DNA from: Propionibacterium australiense
Lineage (GTDB): Bacteria > Actinomycetota > Actinomycetes > Propionibacteriales > Propionibacteriaceae
DNA length: 64,000 nucleotides
NCBI RefSeq assembly: GCF_003666605.1
Contig: NZ_RCIV01000007.1
Coordinates: forward strand, 62,001 to 126,000
Direction of reading: 5' to 3'
Below the pieces are notes generated by a model. The model made no database searches and was not told the origin of the DNA. It saw nothing but the letters and a program-made list of their open reading frames with translations. Shown piece after piece: positions 37,427 through 45,267 of the stretch. The position numbers and the translations under genes are program-made. The number at the start of each line of letters is the position of its first letter. Position 1 is the stretch's first letter.

Positions 37427-38269
37427 GTGCGAAGCACGAATCCCGTTCTCAGCAGGAGAGACGCCTTCACTCCTGGATATCAGCAGGCCAGCTACCAGAA
37501 CCTCGGCTACCAGCAGCAGTACGCGCAACCCGGTTACGGCCAGCCGCTGCAGGGTCAGCAGCCCTACGGCTATGTGCCGCAGGCGCAGGCCCCCGGCGGG
37601 GTCATGACGATCAACGACGTGCTCGCCAAGACCGGCACGCTGTTCGTCGTCCTGCTCGCCGCCGCTGCCGTCTCGTGGTTCTTCCTGCCCGCCACGATGC
37701 TCTACCCGGTGGCCATCGTCTCGTCACTCGTCGCGCTCGTGACCGCCATCATCATCACGCCGCGCCACGTCGTCTCGGTCCCCGGCATCATGGTCTACAC
37801 CCTCGCCGAGGGACTCATGCTCGGCGCCTGGAGCCGGGTCTTCGAGTACCGCTACCCCGGCATCGTCTCGCAGGCCGTGCTCGGCACACTCGCAGCCTCG
37901 GCCGTCGTCTTCGCCGCCTACCGCTACCTCAACGTGCGGGTCAGCGGGCGGCTGCGCCGGATCGTCACCCTGTCGGTCATCGCCTACGCCGTCGTGGCGT
38001 TCATCAACTTCATCGTCGTCATCGCCGGCGGCAGCCTCGGGCTGACGAACATCGGGGCCAACGCCGGGCCGCTGAGCTGGCTCTTCGCCGGAGTCGGCGT
38101 CGTCCTTGCCGTCTTCTGTCTGCTCACCGACCTTGAGGAGTGCGAGCGCGGCGTGCGCATGGGCGCTCCCGCGAAGGAGTCCTGGCGTGCGGCCTTCGGC
38201 CTCATGGTCACCCTGGTGTGGCTCTACACCAACATCCTGCGCATCCTCAGCTTCTTCCGGGGGAACTGA
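37427..38269 (+). CDS. Bax inhibitor-1/YccA family membrane protein
   Basis: 280 aa. A 60-residue N-terminal tail rich in Gln, Tyr, Gly and Pro (repeats like QQYAQPGYGQP) precedes seven hydrophobic helices. The family core MVYTLAEGLMLGAWSRVFE and the C-terminal DLEECERGVRMGAPAKESWRAAFGLMVTLVWLY, with its acidic pair, match YetJ/YccA-like pH-sensitive calcium leak proteins. GTG start with an AGGAG site. It stands alone, followed by a strong terminator. Physiological role unclear. Confidence 0.88.
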   Translation: MRSTNPVLSRRDAFTPGYQQASYQNLGYQQQYAQPGYGQPLQGQQPYGYVPQAQAPGGVMTINDVLAKTGTLFVVLLAAAAVSWFFLPATMLYPVAIVSSLVALVTAIIITPRHVVSVPGIMVYTLAEGLMLGAWSRVFEYRYPGIVSQAVLGTLAASAVVFAAYRYLNVRVSGRLRRIVTLSVIAYAVVAFINFIVVIAGGSLGLTNIGANAGPLSWLFAGVGVVLAVFCLLTDLEECERGVRMGAPAKESWRAAFGLMVTLVWLYTNILRILSFFRGN

Positions 38270-38291
38270 CCCGGGGACAACCACACGATTC

Positions 38292-38334
38292 GGCAAGGGG
38301 CCTCGCACCGCTCACGGGTGCGAGGCCCCTTGCC
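38292..38334. terminator. Bidirectional terminator between BI-1 and NUDIX genes
   Basis: A perfect 18-base stem (38292-38309 with 38317-38334) and 7-base loop between convergent genes. The strongest hairpin in the window. Its right arm lies 11 bases from the NUDIX stop. Confidence 0.85.
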
Positions 38335-38345
38335 GTTGTCTCCTC

Positions 38346-39062
38346 TCAACGGTGGCTGCCGCTCCAGCGGCTGTCGGGGATCGTGTCCAGATGCCTGTCG
38401 AGCGCCGACCGCGCGCCCGAGGTCCACGGCAGGGAGCGCCAGTGGTGGGCCGGCACCCAGCGCGCCGACTCGGTGGTGCCGCCGACATCGAGCACCCGTG
38501 GTGTCGTCGGATCGAGGCAGACCGCCGTGTAGATGATGCGCAGCGCCTGGAAGTCCTCGAGCACCCCGGTGGGGGAGGTCCCGATCCAATGGTCGGACTG
38601 GAGATCGACCACCCGCAGGATCCTGATGTGCTGGTCAGTCTCCTCGAGGATCTCACGGACGACTGCCTGGCTCGGGGTCTCGCCCGGCTCGACACCGCCA
38701 CCGGGCAGTTGCCAGCGTCCGGGAACGGCGGTGCGCCGACTGCAGACCGTGCCGAGGACACCCATCGAGGAACGGACGATCGCGTAGGCCGCCACCCGCT
38801 GGTGCGGCACCGGTTCGACGTCGGCTCGCGCGGGCTCGGCGTGGACGCGGTGCGGCTGCCGGCGGGGCATGCGGCTACCGGTGTAGCGCTGGGCGACCCG
38901 GGCCGTCAGGACGATGCCGTCGTCGCTGCCGGAGGCAGACATCCAGTCACTGACGGTCCAGCCCTTGCGCCACAGCAACTGACGCGGATCCTGGCCGTGC
39001 CCGACGGTGACATCGACGACGGGGCCCTCGACCAGCCGGTGAACCCCCACGATGCGCACCAT
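38346..39062 (-). CDS. NUDIX hydrolase
   Basis: 238 aa. The Nudix box is complete: GGGVEPGETPSQAVVREILEETD, in which the REXXEE core binds Mg. The segment RVAAYAIVRSSMGVLGTVCSRRTAVPGRWQLPGG opens the fold. The first 95 residues (with LLWRKGWTVSDWMSAS) are an N-terminal extension not seen in simple NUDIX enzymes. ATG at 39062 has GGAAG 7 bases upstream; GTG at 39080 would add six residues. Substrate unknown. Confidence 0.85.
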   Translation of the reverse strand: MVRIVGVHRLVEGPVVDVTVGHGQDPRQLLWRKGWTVSDWMSASGSDDGIVLTARVAQRYTGSRMPRRQPHRVHAEPARADVEPVPHQRVAAYAIVRSSMGVLGTVCSRRTAVPGRWQLPGGGVEPGETPSQAVVREILEETDQHIRILRVVDLQSDHWIGTSPTGVLEDFQALRIIYTAVCLDPTTPRVLDVGGTTESARWVPAHHWRSLPWTSGARSALDRHLDTIPDSRWSGSHR

Positions 39063-39251
39063 CCAATTCTTCCACGCCACGACCGAAGCAGCGGAGCGGG
39101 CCGTCGCCTGGGGCGGGGCTCCGCCGGGAAGCGGTTCGGTCAGCGGCGAAGAGGGCGGGAGGCCGCGAGCAAGCCGGTCAGTTCCCCACCCCAGCCCCGA
39201 TACCCGGGCGCGATGAGCCCGTCCCGGGCCGGGCCGGTCACGGCCCTCACG

Positions 39252-40223
39252 TCATTGCTTCTGGACCATGCCGTTCATGTCGGTGACGATCTCGGTGCTG
39301 CCGACCTGGAAGCGCATACGCGGTTCGGTGCCGCCGGCGTCGACACCGATCCACACCGACACATCGGATGCCGAGGCGTTATCCGCCTGGTTGGCGGTTT
39401 GTGCGATGAGCCGGGCGACCACCTCGGGGTTGATCGCAGCGGGGTCGAAGGAGGGGTTCTTGTCGCTGTTCTTTAGCGTGGAGACGATCGTCGGCAGGCT
39501 CGTGCGGCGCGTGCGTTCCTCGACGGTGGACTCGTCGATGCGTACCCGCACGGTCAGGGCGTCCCGGTCGATCCTCGCCGAGATGATACGCGGCGAGTCC
39601 TTGACGGTGTCGGCGAGCGCCTCGGCGATGTCGGTCGCCCGGGTCAGGTTGAGCTTGTTGATGACCGAGCCGTCATCGCGGAAGAAGACCGTGCTCGATT
39701 CGGGAGTCGTCGTGACGGTCATGAGCACGTTGCCGTGGTCGTACTCGTTGATCTGCAGATCCTGCTCCTGGTCCGAGCCGGAGATCCTGGCCGCCGTCTC
39801 GAACAGGGCCGCCACGTCGTCGAAGGCGAAGTCGTCCGGGTCGAACTGGGCCTGGTCGATGTACTCGATCGTCGCGTCGAGGTGCGAGATCGAGCCGTTC
39901 GCGTAACCGATCGTCTCCGCCTCCTCGTCCTCGCTCAGATAGGTGAGATTCGCCGATTCCACGGTGATCTCGATGCGCAGCACCGGACGTTCGCCGCTCG
40001 CCCGGCGCAGGAAGTCGATGATCTGCCTCGCCCTGCCCGGCCGAGTCAGGTCGTAGGCGGGAGTGGGGCTGGTGTCCGGGCTGGCCGTGGCGGCGCTGCG
40101 TGAGGGCGTGGGGGACCCACTGGGCTCGTCCGTGCCCGTTCTTCGTGCGCAGCCGGTGAGGACGAGGGCCCCGGCGAGGAGGGCGCACAGGGCCGCGCGG
40201 GTGCGGGCAGAACCGATGAGCAT
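39252..40223 (-). CDS. Exported lipoprotein of unknown function
   Basis: 323 aa. Lipobox LTGC at residues 22-25, then a Ser/Thr/Pro linker (about 30 residues) and a folded domain of about 265 residues. Repeated beta-strand/turn patterns such as EYIDQAQFDPDDFAFDDVAALFETA and VWIGVDAGGTEPRMRFQVGSTEIVTDMNG recall the LppX/LprG lipid-binding fold, but this is only a resemblance. It faces away from the mpg gene; both promoters lie in the 118-base gap. Confidence 0.65.
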   Translation of the reverse strand: MLIGSARTRAALCALLAGALVLTGCARRTGTDEPSGSPTPSRSAATASPDTSPTPAYDLTRPGRARQIIDFLRRASGERPVLRIEITVESANLTYLSEDEEAETIGYANGSISHLDATIEYIDQAQFDPDDFAFDDVAALFETAARISGSDQEQDLQINEYDHGNVLMTVTTTPESSTVFFRDDGSVINKLNLTRATDIAEALADTVKDSPRIISARIDRDALTVRVRIDESTVEERTRRTSLPTIVSTLKNSDKNPSFDPAAINPEVVARLIAQTANQADNASASDVSVWIGVDAGGTEPRMRFQVGSTEIVTDMNGMVQKQ

Positions 40224-40341
40224 GAGGCCACGCTACGTCCAGTGACCCAACGGGTGCGGGCTGGCGCGCGGTGAGGGGAGCCGGACAACCCTGGGCGGTC
40301 GCCGTGGCCGCCCCGGGACGGGCGGTGTCACACTGGTAGCC

Positions 40342-40929
40342 GTGATCGATCTGAGCAGACGCGCCGACGAGATCGCCCCCGGGCTGCTCGGGGCGGTCAT
40401 CCGGCGGGGCCCGGTTGCGGTGCGGCTGACCGAGGTCGAGGCCTATCTGGGTGCCGACGATCCCGCCTCGCACGCCTACCGCGGTGAGCGGGGAAGAGCG
40501 GCCGTCATGTTCGGTGCGCCCGGCACCATCTACGTCTACGTCAGCTACGGCATCCACCGGGCCGGAAACATCGTCTGCTCACCCGCAGGGCAGGCCTCGG
40601 CGGTGCTCATGCGCGCCGGTGAGCTCGTCGCCGGCGCCGACATCGCCCGGGAGCGCAGGGGGCTGGCGCCCGACAGACCTGACACGCTGCTGGCCAAGGG
40701 CCCCGGCAATCTTGGTCGGGCGCTCGGCCTCGACCTGCTCGACAACGGTCAGCCGCTGGGCGGGCCCGGTGATCTGTTCGAGCTCACCGAACCCGGGCCC
40801 GGACCCGGCGGGATCCTCGTGGGGCCGCGCATCGGCATCACGCGGGCGGTCGATGCGCCGCTGCGGTTCTGGCTCGCCGACGAGCCCACGGTGTCGGCGC
40901 GCCGGCGTGGCGAACCGTGGCGTGGATGA
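40342..40929 (+). CDS. DNA-3-methyladenine glycosylase (AAG/MPG family)
   Basis: Base-excision repair enzyme for alkylated purines, 195 aa. Typical AAG opening LLGAVIRRGPVAVRLTEVEAYLGADDPASHAYRG, with the catalytic Glu in VEAYLG, then GRAAVMFGAPGTIYVYVSYGIHRAGNIVC, AVLMRAGE, GPGNLGRALG and GPRIGITRA. GTG start. Single-gene unit. Confidence 0.93.
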   Translation: MIDLSRRADEIAPGLLGAVIRRGPVAVRLTEVEAYLGADDPASHAYRGERGRAAVMFGAPGTIYVYVSYGIHRAGNIVCSPAGQASAVLMRAGELVAGADIARERRGLAPDRPDTLLAKGPGNLGRALGLDLLDNGQPLGGPGDLFELTEPGPGPGGILVGPRIGITRAVDAPLRFWLADEPTVSARRRGEPWRG

Positions 40930-41098
40930 CCCGGGGAACCGCAGGGGACCCCGATCCAGGAGCCGAACAGGCCCCCAGCTGTTTCCACCCGGGTGCCCAT
41001 CGGACTAGGGTTTGGGTACGTCGAGTCGCAGCGCTGCGGACGATCCGAGCGCCGGCCCGGCCCACATGAAGAAACCCGTCGGATGAATCGAGGTTCCC

Positions 41099-41512
41099 AT
41101 GTCGGAACAGTCAAGGAATGAGGCACCCGAGCCCTCGCCCGAAGGCGTCGTCGTGACGCGGACCATCGCCCAGCCGTTGACGAAGGTGTGGGGGGTGCTC
41201 ATGACGAAGAAGGGCTCCGAGGCACTACTGGGCCGTGGCGCCATGCTCGGCGAGAAAGGCCAGGCGTGGAAGGCCGCGGACGGCCGTTCGGGCGTGATCA
41301 GAAGCTTCCACCCCCTCGAGCAGGTCCGGTTCTGGTGGCGCAAGGACGACGACGCCCCTGCCTCACTGGTCGATCTGCGGGTGGCGGCCAACGATGACGA
41401 CCACACCGAACTGACCGTGACCCACACCAAGCTCCCCGAAGGTGTCGACCCGGCCTATCTGCAGGGCCGCTGGGAGGTCGCACTCGAGAGAATCGAGAGC
41501 GACTGCTTCTGA
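41099..41512 (+). CDS. SRPBCC (START/Bet v 1-like) domain protein
   Basis: 137 aa. One helix-grip domain of the AHSA1 type: VTRTIAQPLTKVWGVLMTKKGSEALLGRG at the start, FHPLEQVRFWWRKDDDAPASLVDLRV in the middle, and TELTVTHTKLPEGVDPAYLQGRWEVALERI as the long C-terminal helix. Such domains bind hydrophobic ligands or act as co-chaperones. Function here unknown. Followed by a clear terminator. Confidence 0.8.
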   Translation: MSEQSRNEAPEPSPEGVVVTRTIAQPLTKVWGVLMTKKGSEALLGRGAMLGEKGQAWKAADGRSGVIRSFHPLEQVRFWWRKDDDAPASLVDLRVAANDDDHTELTVTHTKLPEGVDPAYLQGRWEVALERIESDCF

Positions 41513-41530
41513 TCGAGGAATCCTGTCGTC

Positions 41531-41588
41531 GCAGGTGCGGTGCCGCCCCCGGTGCTCGACCGGAGGGCAGCACCGCACCTGCTTTCTG
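41531..41588 (+). terminator. Intrinsic terminator after the SRPBCC gene
   Basis: GCAGGTGCGGTGC (41531-41543) pairs with its complement at 41570-41582, enclosing a second small hairpin, and is followed by TTTCTGCT. Confidence 0.75.
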
Positions 41589-41681
41589 CTCGGTCCTCTG
41601 CCCGGATGGGGAGAGGACCGCGAGCGGTCCAGGGCCGGCAATTGATGTGTTCGCGGGGGAGGGTTTCCTAGACTCGTCCGG

Positions 41682-43433
41682 GTGGGAGTGACACGGCGAT
41701 CGGCGGGCAGGCTCGGGCGCAGCCTCATCGTCCTGAGCCCGGAGCCGGGCCGGGCCATCCGCTCAGTCCGCTGGTGCGCGGCCGTCGCCGCCGGCCTCGT
41801 CGCCTCCTGCCTCGTCTTCGGGCCCGCGCTCGGCGCGATGGGTCTCATCGGGGCCCAGACCGCGCACACCGGCCGGGAGGCGCCGATGCGCAACCGCATC
41901 AGGGCGCTGCTCGCCGTCGGGTCCGCGATCCTGGCGATGGAGTGCGTCGGCGCCCTCATCAGCCCCCACCGCTGGCTCATGCCGCCGGTGTTCTGCCTCC
42001 TCACCCTCGTCATCGTGTGGACCTGGCACGCCCTGCTCGCCGGACCACCCGGCCCCATCAACACGCTCTTCGCGGCGGCCTTCTCCGCCTACCTGACCGC
42101 CGACGGTTACGCCCTCACCACGCTGCTCCAGGTCACCGGGTTCTCGTGGCTCATCGCCTCACTGGCCTCGGTGCTCATCCTGGCCGCCGACCTGCTGGCC
42201 CCCGAACGCGAAGCCGTGGACGAGGCCGACGAGGCCGTCAGCGCCTACCGCGACCGCCCGGAGGACTGCCCGGGCCGCCGCGCGAACCGGATGCGTTCGA
42301 GGGCCGTCTTCGCAGTGAACAACGCCTGGCACGTCCTGCGCACCGGACGGCGGCGCCTGACGGGTCGCACGGCGGCCCGCCGTGACATCGAGGAACGGCT
42401 CATGGGCATCCACCTGAACCTCGTCGACGTGCTGCGCGCCGAGTCCTTCCCCGCCTCGAGCCTTGACATCGGCGAGAACTTCCGCCGTGTCCCCCTGGGG
42501 CGCCCCTCGGCCAGGTACCTGCTGGCGACCGCACTGGACCGCGGCTCCCGGCCCTGGCTGGTCGCCTACCGCGCCGCGCTGGCCGTTCTTCTCGGCTCGA
42601 CCATGATGATCGCCTCACCTGTCGGTCACGCCTACTGGGCGATCCTGTCGAGCCTCATCGTCCTGCACATGGGCGCCACTCGCGCCGACCTGACGATCCG
42701 CGCCGCCCACCGTGTCATCGGCACCGGCGTCGGGGTGTTCTGCTACTTCGGCATCGTCGCCCTCCAGCCGTCGCCCTGGGCGCGCGTCGGCATCATCGTC
42801 GTCATGATCTACGCGCTGGAGGTCATCGTCACCCGCAACTACGCGCTGGCCGTGGTGTGCATCACGATCTTCTCCCTCATGATGACACCGGTCGCCTCAC
42901 GGGCCGACATCACCGAGCTCATGCGGGATCGTTTCGTCGAGACCCTCATCGGTGTCGCGGCTGCCACACTGATGATCTGGCTCGTCGGACGCAGCGCTCC
43001 CGTGCTGCTCGTGCGGAGTCAGTACCGCCGCACGCTGCGACGCATCGAGCAGGTGCTGGCCGACCTGGCCGACGGCAGGCTCGTCACCCGTGCCTCCCGG
43101 GAGGACCGCCGCACCATGGTCTTCGAGCTCGGCCGGGCCTCGCAGATCCTCTCGTCCCAGCGCCCCGACGACCCCGAGGCGCTCGCGCGCTGGCAGAACG
43201 TGCAGGAGGAGGTCAACCACTTCGGCTTCGACGTGATGGCCGCGTGCTGGCGGCGGCTGCCCGGCGGCGACCCGGCCGCAGCGCAGGCCCGTGACGCACT
43301 GTCCCGGCTGCTCGCCTCGCTGCCCCCGATCTCCCCCAGAACCATCGAGACGCAGGCCTTCGCCACGCAGGTGCGCGCCATCCACCAGCACTACATGAGC
43401 GAGAACGCCAAGCGGACCAGGGCGGGTGGCTGA
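41682..43433 (+). CDS. FUSC family membrane protein
   Basis: 583 aa. Two sets of five or six membrane helices separated and followed by cytoplasmic helical regions, the layout of aromatic-acid exporter/fusaric-acid-resistance (FUSC) proteins. The second membrane block (ALAVLLGSTMMIASPVGHAYWAILSSLIVLHMGATRADLTIRAAHRVIGTGVG) matches the FUSC_2 signature, including the conserved RxxxRxxGT-like turn. GTG at 41682 is 7 bases after TAGACT, a leaderless pattern. Substrate unknown; a drug or aromatic acid efflux role is the usual guess. Confidence 0.85.
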   Translation: MGVTRRSAGRLGRSLIVLSPEPGRAIRSVRWCAAVAAGLVASCLVFGPALGAMGLIGAQTAHTGREAPMRNRIRALLAVGSAILAMECVGALISPHRWLMPPVFCLLTLVIVWTWHALLAGPPGPINTLFAAAFSAYLTADGYALTTLLQVTGFSWLIASLASVLILAADLLAPEREAVDEADEAVSAYRDRPEDCPGRRANRMRSRAVFAVNNAWHVLRTGRRRLTGRTAARRDIEERLMGIHLNLVDVLRAESFPASSLDIGENFRRVPLGRPSARYLLATALDRGSRPWLVAYRAALAVLLGSTMMIASPVGHAYWAILSSLIVLHMGATRADLTIRAAHRVIGTGVGVFCYFGIVALQPSPWARVGIIVVMIYALEVIVTRNYALAVVCITIFSLMMTPVASRADITELMRDRFVETLIGVAAATLMIWLVGRSAPVLLVRSQYRRTLRRIEQVLADLADGRLVTRASREDRRTMVFELGRASQILSSQRPDDPEALARWQNVQEEVNHFGFDVMAACWRRLPGGDPAAAQARDALSRLLASLPPISPRTIETQAFATQVRAIHQHYMSENAKRTRAGG

Positions 43434-43812
43434 CGGTCGCCGCCGTCTCGTGAGCGTCTCCCCGTGCCGGCGCCCAGTGCCGCTCGCCCCGCCCCCGCAC
43501 GGGAGACGCGGCGTCGATGCGAGCTGGATTCTACAGGGGTCGCCCGGCTCGCCCCCGCACGGGGACGGCCCCTGAAGGACCTTGCCATGAGATCGATCGA
43601 CGTCGGCCCGCCCCGCGTGGGGAGACAGTTGGCCCTGGGCGCGCCCGTGCTGCACTGGCCGGTCGCGGTGGGGCCGGCAAGACGGGCGGCTGCTTGCCCC
43701 CTTCTCGTCCGTGACCTATCGTGAGTCGTGGCGGCACGTACGGGCCGCTCGCCGCTCCCAGCGGCGTTCGAGGATCTGGCTGGTGTCCCTTCCAGCCCCG
43801 AGGAGCACACAC
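43434..43812. other. Regulatory region before the ABC operon, 379 bases
   Basis: No gene up to the leader ORF. A 13-base sequence GCCCCCGCACGGG occurs twice, at 43491-43503 and 43551-43563, exactly 60 bases apart; the partial complement CCCGTGC is at 43461. The operon promoter follows at 43694-43722. The repeats are upstream of that promoter and could bind an activator or repressor. Confidence 0.5.
43694..43722 (+). promoter_or_regulatory. Promoter of the ABC transporter operon
   Basis: TTGCCC at 43694-43699, 17-base spacer, TATCGT at 43717-43722. Transcription would start near 43730, leaving about 380 bases of leader before the first structural gene, containing the cysteine ORF and a hairpin. 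Confidence 0.55.
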
Positions 43813-43902
43813 ATGGTGCAGCGCAACATCTGCCGACCCGCGGCCCGCCGTGTCCAGGCGCCCGTGGTCGACTGTTGCGCCCCGACGGCCCTGTGCCTGT
43901 GA
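43813..43902 (+). CDS. Cysteine-rich leader peptide (putative attenuator)
   Basis: A 29-codon ORF with its own GAGGAG ribosome site 7 bases before the ATG. Cys at positions 7, 21, 22 and 28, including a Cys-Cys pair, and the end reads TALCL then stop. Short Cys-containing leader peptides upstream of sulfur-metabolism and sulfur-source transport genes are known in actinobacteria and act as cysteine-responsive attenuators. Slow decoding of the Cys codons when cysteine is scarce would alter folding of the downstream RNA. The same frame is open upstream to 43711, but the ribosome site and promoter position favour the short form. 210 bases separate it from the binding-protein gene. Confidence 0.7.
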   Translation: MVQRNICRPAARRVQAPVVDCCAPTALCL

Positions 43903-44023
43903 GCCCTTCCCGCATCCCCTGATCCCCACGGCGCAATGGCCCGGCCGGGCCCGCTTCCGCGTGCCGATCACGTGCCGAGGCCCCTTCTTCGCCTTCTCTC
44001 AGGCACCACTAATCCCCCGCCGG

Positions 44024-44053
44024 GGACGGGTGCGCCCTCAGCCGCGCCCGTCC
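44024..44053 (+). terminator. Leader hairpin, candidate attenuator
   Basis: GGACGGGTGCG pairs with CGCGCCCGTCC (one G-T pair) around an 8-base loop, 60 bases before the binding-protein gene and 120 bases after the cysteine leader ORF. There is no T tract, so the stop may be Rho-dependent or the hairpin may act on translation. An alternative partner within the leader ORF was not worked out. Confidence 0.45.
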
Positions 44054-44112
44054 GGCGTGCGGCGCTGCCGCGTGAGCCGGCGACACCAATCACGACGAGG
44101 ACGAGAGAAGAA

Positions 44113-45267
44113 ATGATGTCTGACACGAACAACCCAGCCGCCGGCGCCGGAGAGACCGGGAAGATCCTGCCATCGGGCGCAGTCGTCCAGGAGACCGGAA
44201 CCACCCAGCAGGTCAAGGACGAGAAGAAACTGTCCCGTCGCGGCCTGCTCGGCGGCGTCGCGGCAGGTGCCGCCGGCGGTCTCGTCGTCGGTGGCCTCGC
44301 CGGCGGCCTCATCGGCAACAGCCATGGCAGGTCCGCCGCCGCAGCGGCCGCGTCGGCCTCGGCGAGGGCCCGCGAACTGACCATCATCTACGGCGGCGAC
44401 ATCTGCGACGCCCCGGCCATCGTCGCCCTCGAGAAGGGCTTCTTCGCCGACCGCGGCCTCGACGTGACCCTGCACAAGACCGTCGGCGACGAGGACATCA
44501 AGGCCGCCGTCGGTTCGGGCACCTACGACGCGTCCAGCGGCATCTTCTACAGCTGGCTCAAACCCGTCGAGCAGGGCCAGAACGTCAAGTTCGTCGCCGG
44601 ACTGCACAGTGGTTGCCTGCGTCTGCTCGTGCGCAACGACTCCGACATCAAGCAGGTCGCCGATCTGCGCGGGCGCACCATCGGTGTTCCCAGCCTGTCC
44701 AGCTCGGCTACCATGTTCTTCTCCCTCGACCTGGTCGATGCCGGCATCAATCCCGCGCCCGAGGCCGGTGAGGTGCAGTGGAAGGTCTACGAGTCCTCCC
44801 TGGTCGCCGACGCCCTGAAGAACCGTGAGGTCGACGCCATCGCCACCAGCGACCCCATCGCCTACCGGCCGATCCAGCAGGGCTACGGGTGGGAGCTGGC
44901 CAGCAACATGACCGGCCCCAACGCGCAGGACTACTGCTGCTGCACCGCGCTCAACGGCGATCTGGTCAAGAACACCCCGGACGTCGCCCGCGCGCTCGTC
45001 GAGGCCTGGGCCGAGGGCTCGCGCTACGTGCCGGGCAACGAGAACGAGGTCGCGCACCTGGAGGTCGACAACGGCTACATCGCGGGCGATGTCGAGCTCG
45101 TCGAGACCCTGCTCGCCGAATACGGCTGGGAGCCCTCGGTCACGAGGCTGCGGGACGCGCTCATGCCGGGCATCGAGAAGTTCAGGCAGACCGGCTATCT
45201 CGACGCCGACGCGGACACGGAGCGTCTCGCCGACAAGGCCTTCGACACGCTCGGGCTGGACTGGTGA
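44113..45267 (+). CDS. ABC transporter substrate-binding protein (SsuA/TauA/NMT1-like)
   Basis: 384 aa periplasmic-type binding protein. A 40-residue hydrophilic N-terminus precedes a twin-arginine signal, SRRGLLGG with Arg42-Arg43, and a Gly/Ala/Val-rich hydrophobic stretch, so it is probably exported folded by Tat. The mature part has IIYGGDICDAPAIVALEKGFFADRGLDVTLHKT, AAVGSGTYDASSG, VADLRGRTIGVPSLSS and VADALKNREVDAIATSDP, typical of sulfonate/nitrate binding proteins. Unusually it keeps five Cys, at 98, 168 and a triple at 275-277. ATG at 44113; 44116 also possible. Likely ligand a sulfur compound, by the leader peptide; unproven. Confidence 0.85.
   Translation: MMSDTNNPAAGAGETGKILPSGAVVQETGTTQQVKDEKKLSRRGLLGGVAAGAAGGLVVGGLAGGLIGNSHGRSAAAAAASASARARELTIIYGGDICDAPAIVALEKGFFADRGLDVTLHKTVGDEDIKAAVGSGTYDASSGIFYSWLKPVEQGQNVKFVAGLHSGCLRLLVRNDSDIKQVADLRGRTIGVPSLSSSATMFFSLDLVDAGINPAPEAGEVQWKVYESSLVADALKNREVDAIATSDPIAYRPIQQGYGWELASNMTGPNAQDYCCCTALNGDLVKNTPDVARALVEAWAEGSRYVPGNENEVAHLEVDNGYIAGDVELVETLLAEYGWEPSVTRLRDALMPGIEKFRQTGYLDADADTERLADKAFDTLGLDW

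Noticed and set aside
43711-43902. Longer form of the cysteine leader ORF (63 codons)
   Set aside because: Its start lies upstream of the expected transcription start; the inner ATG at 43813 has a good ribosome site.
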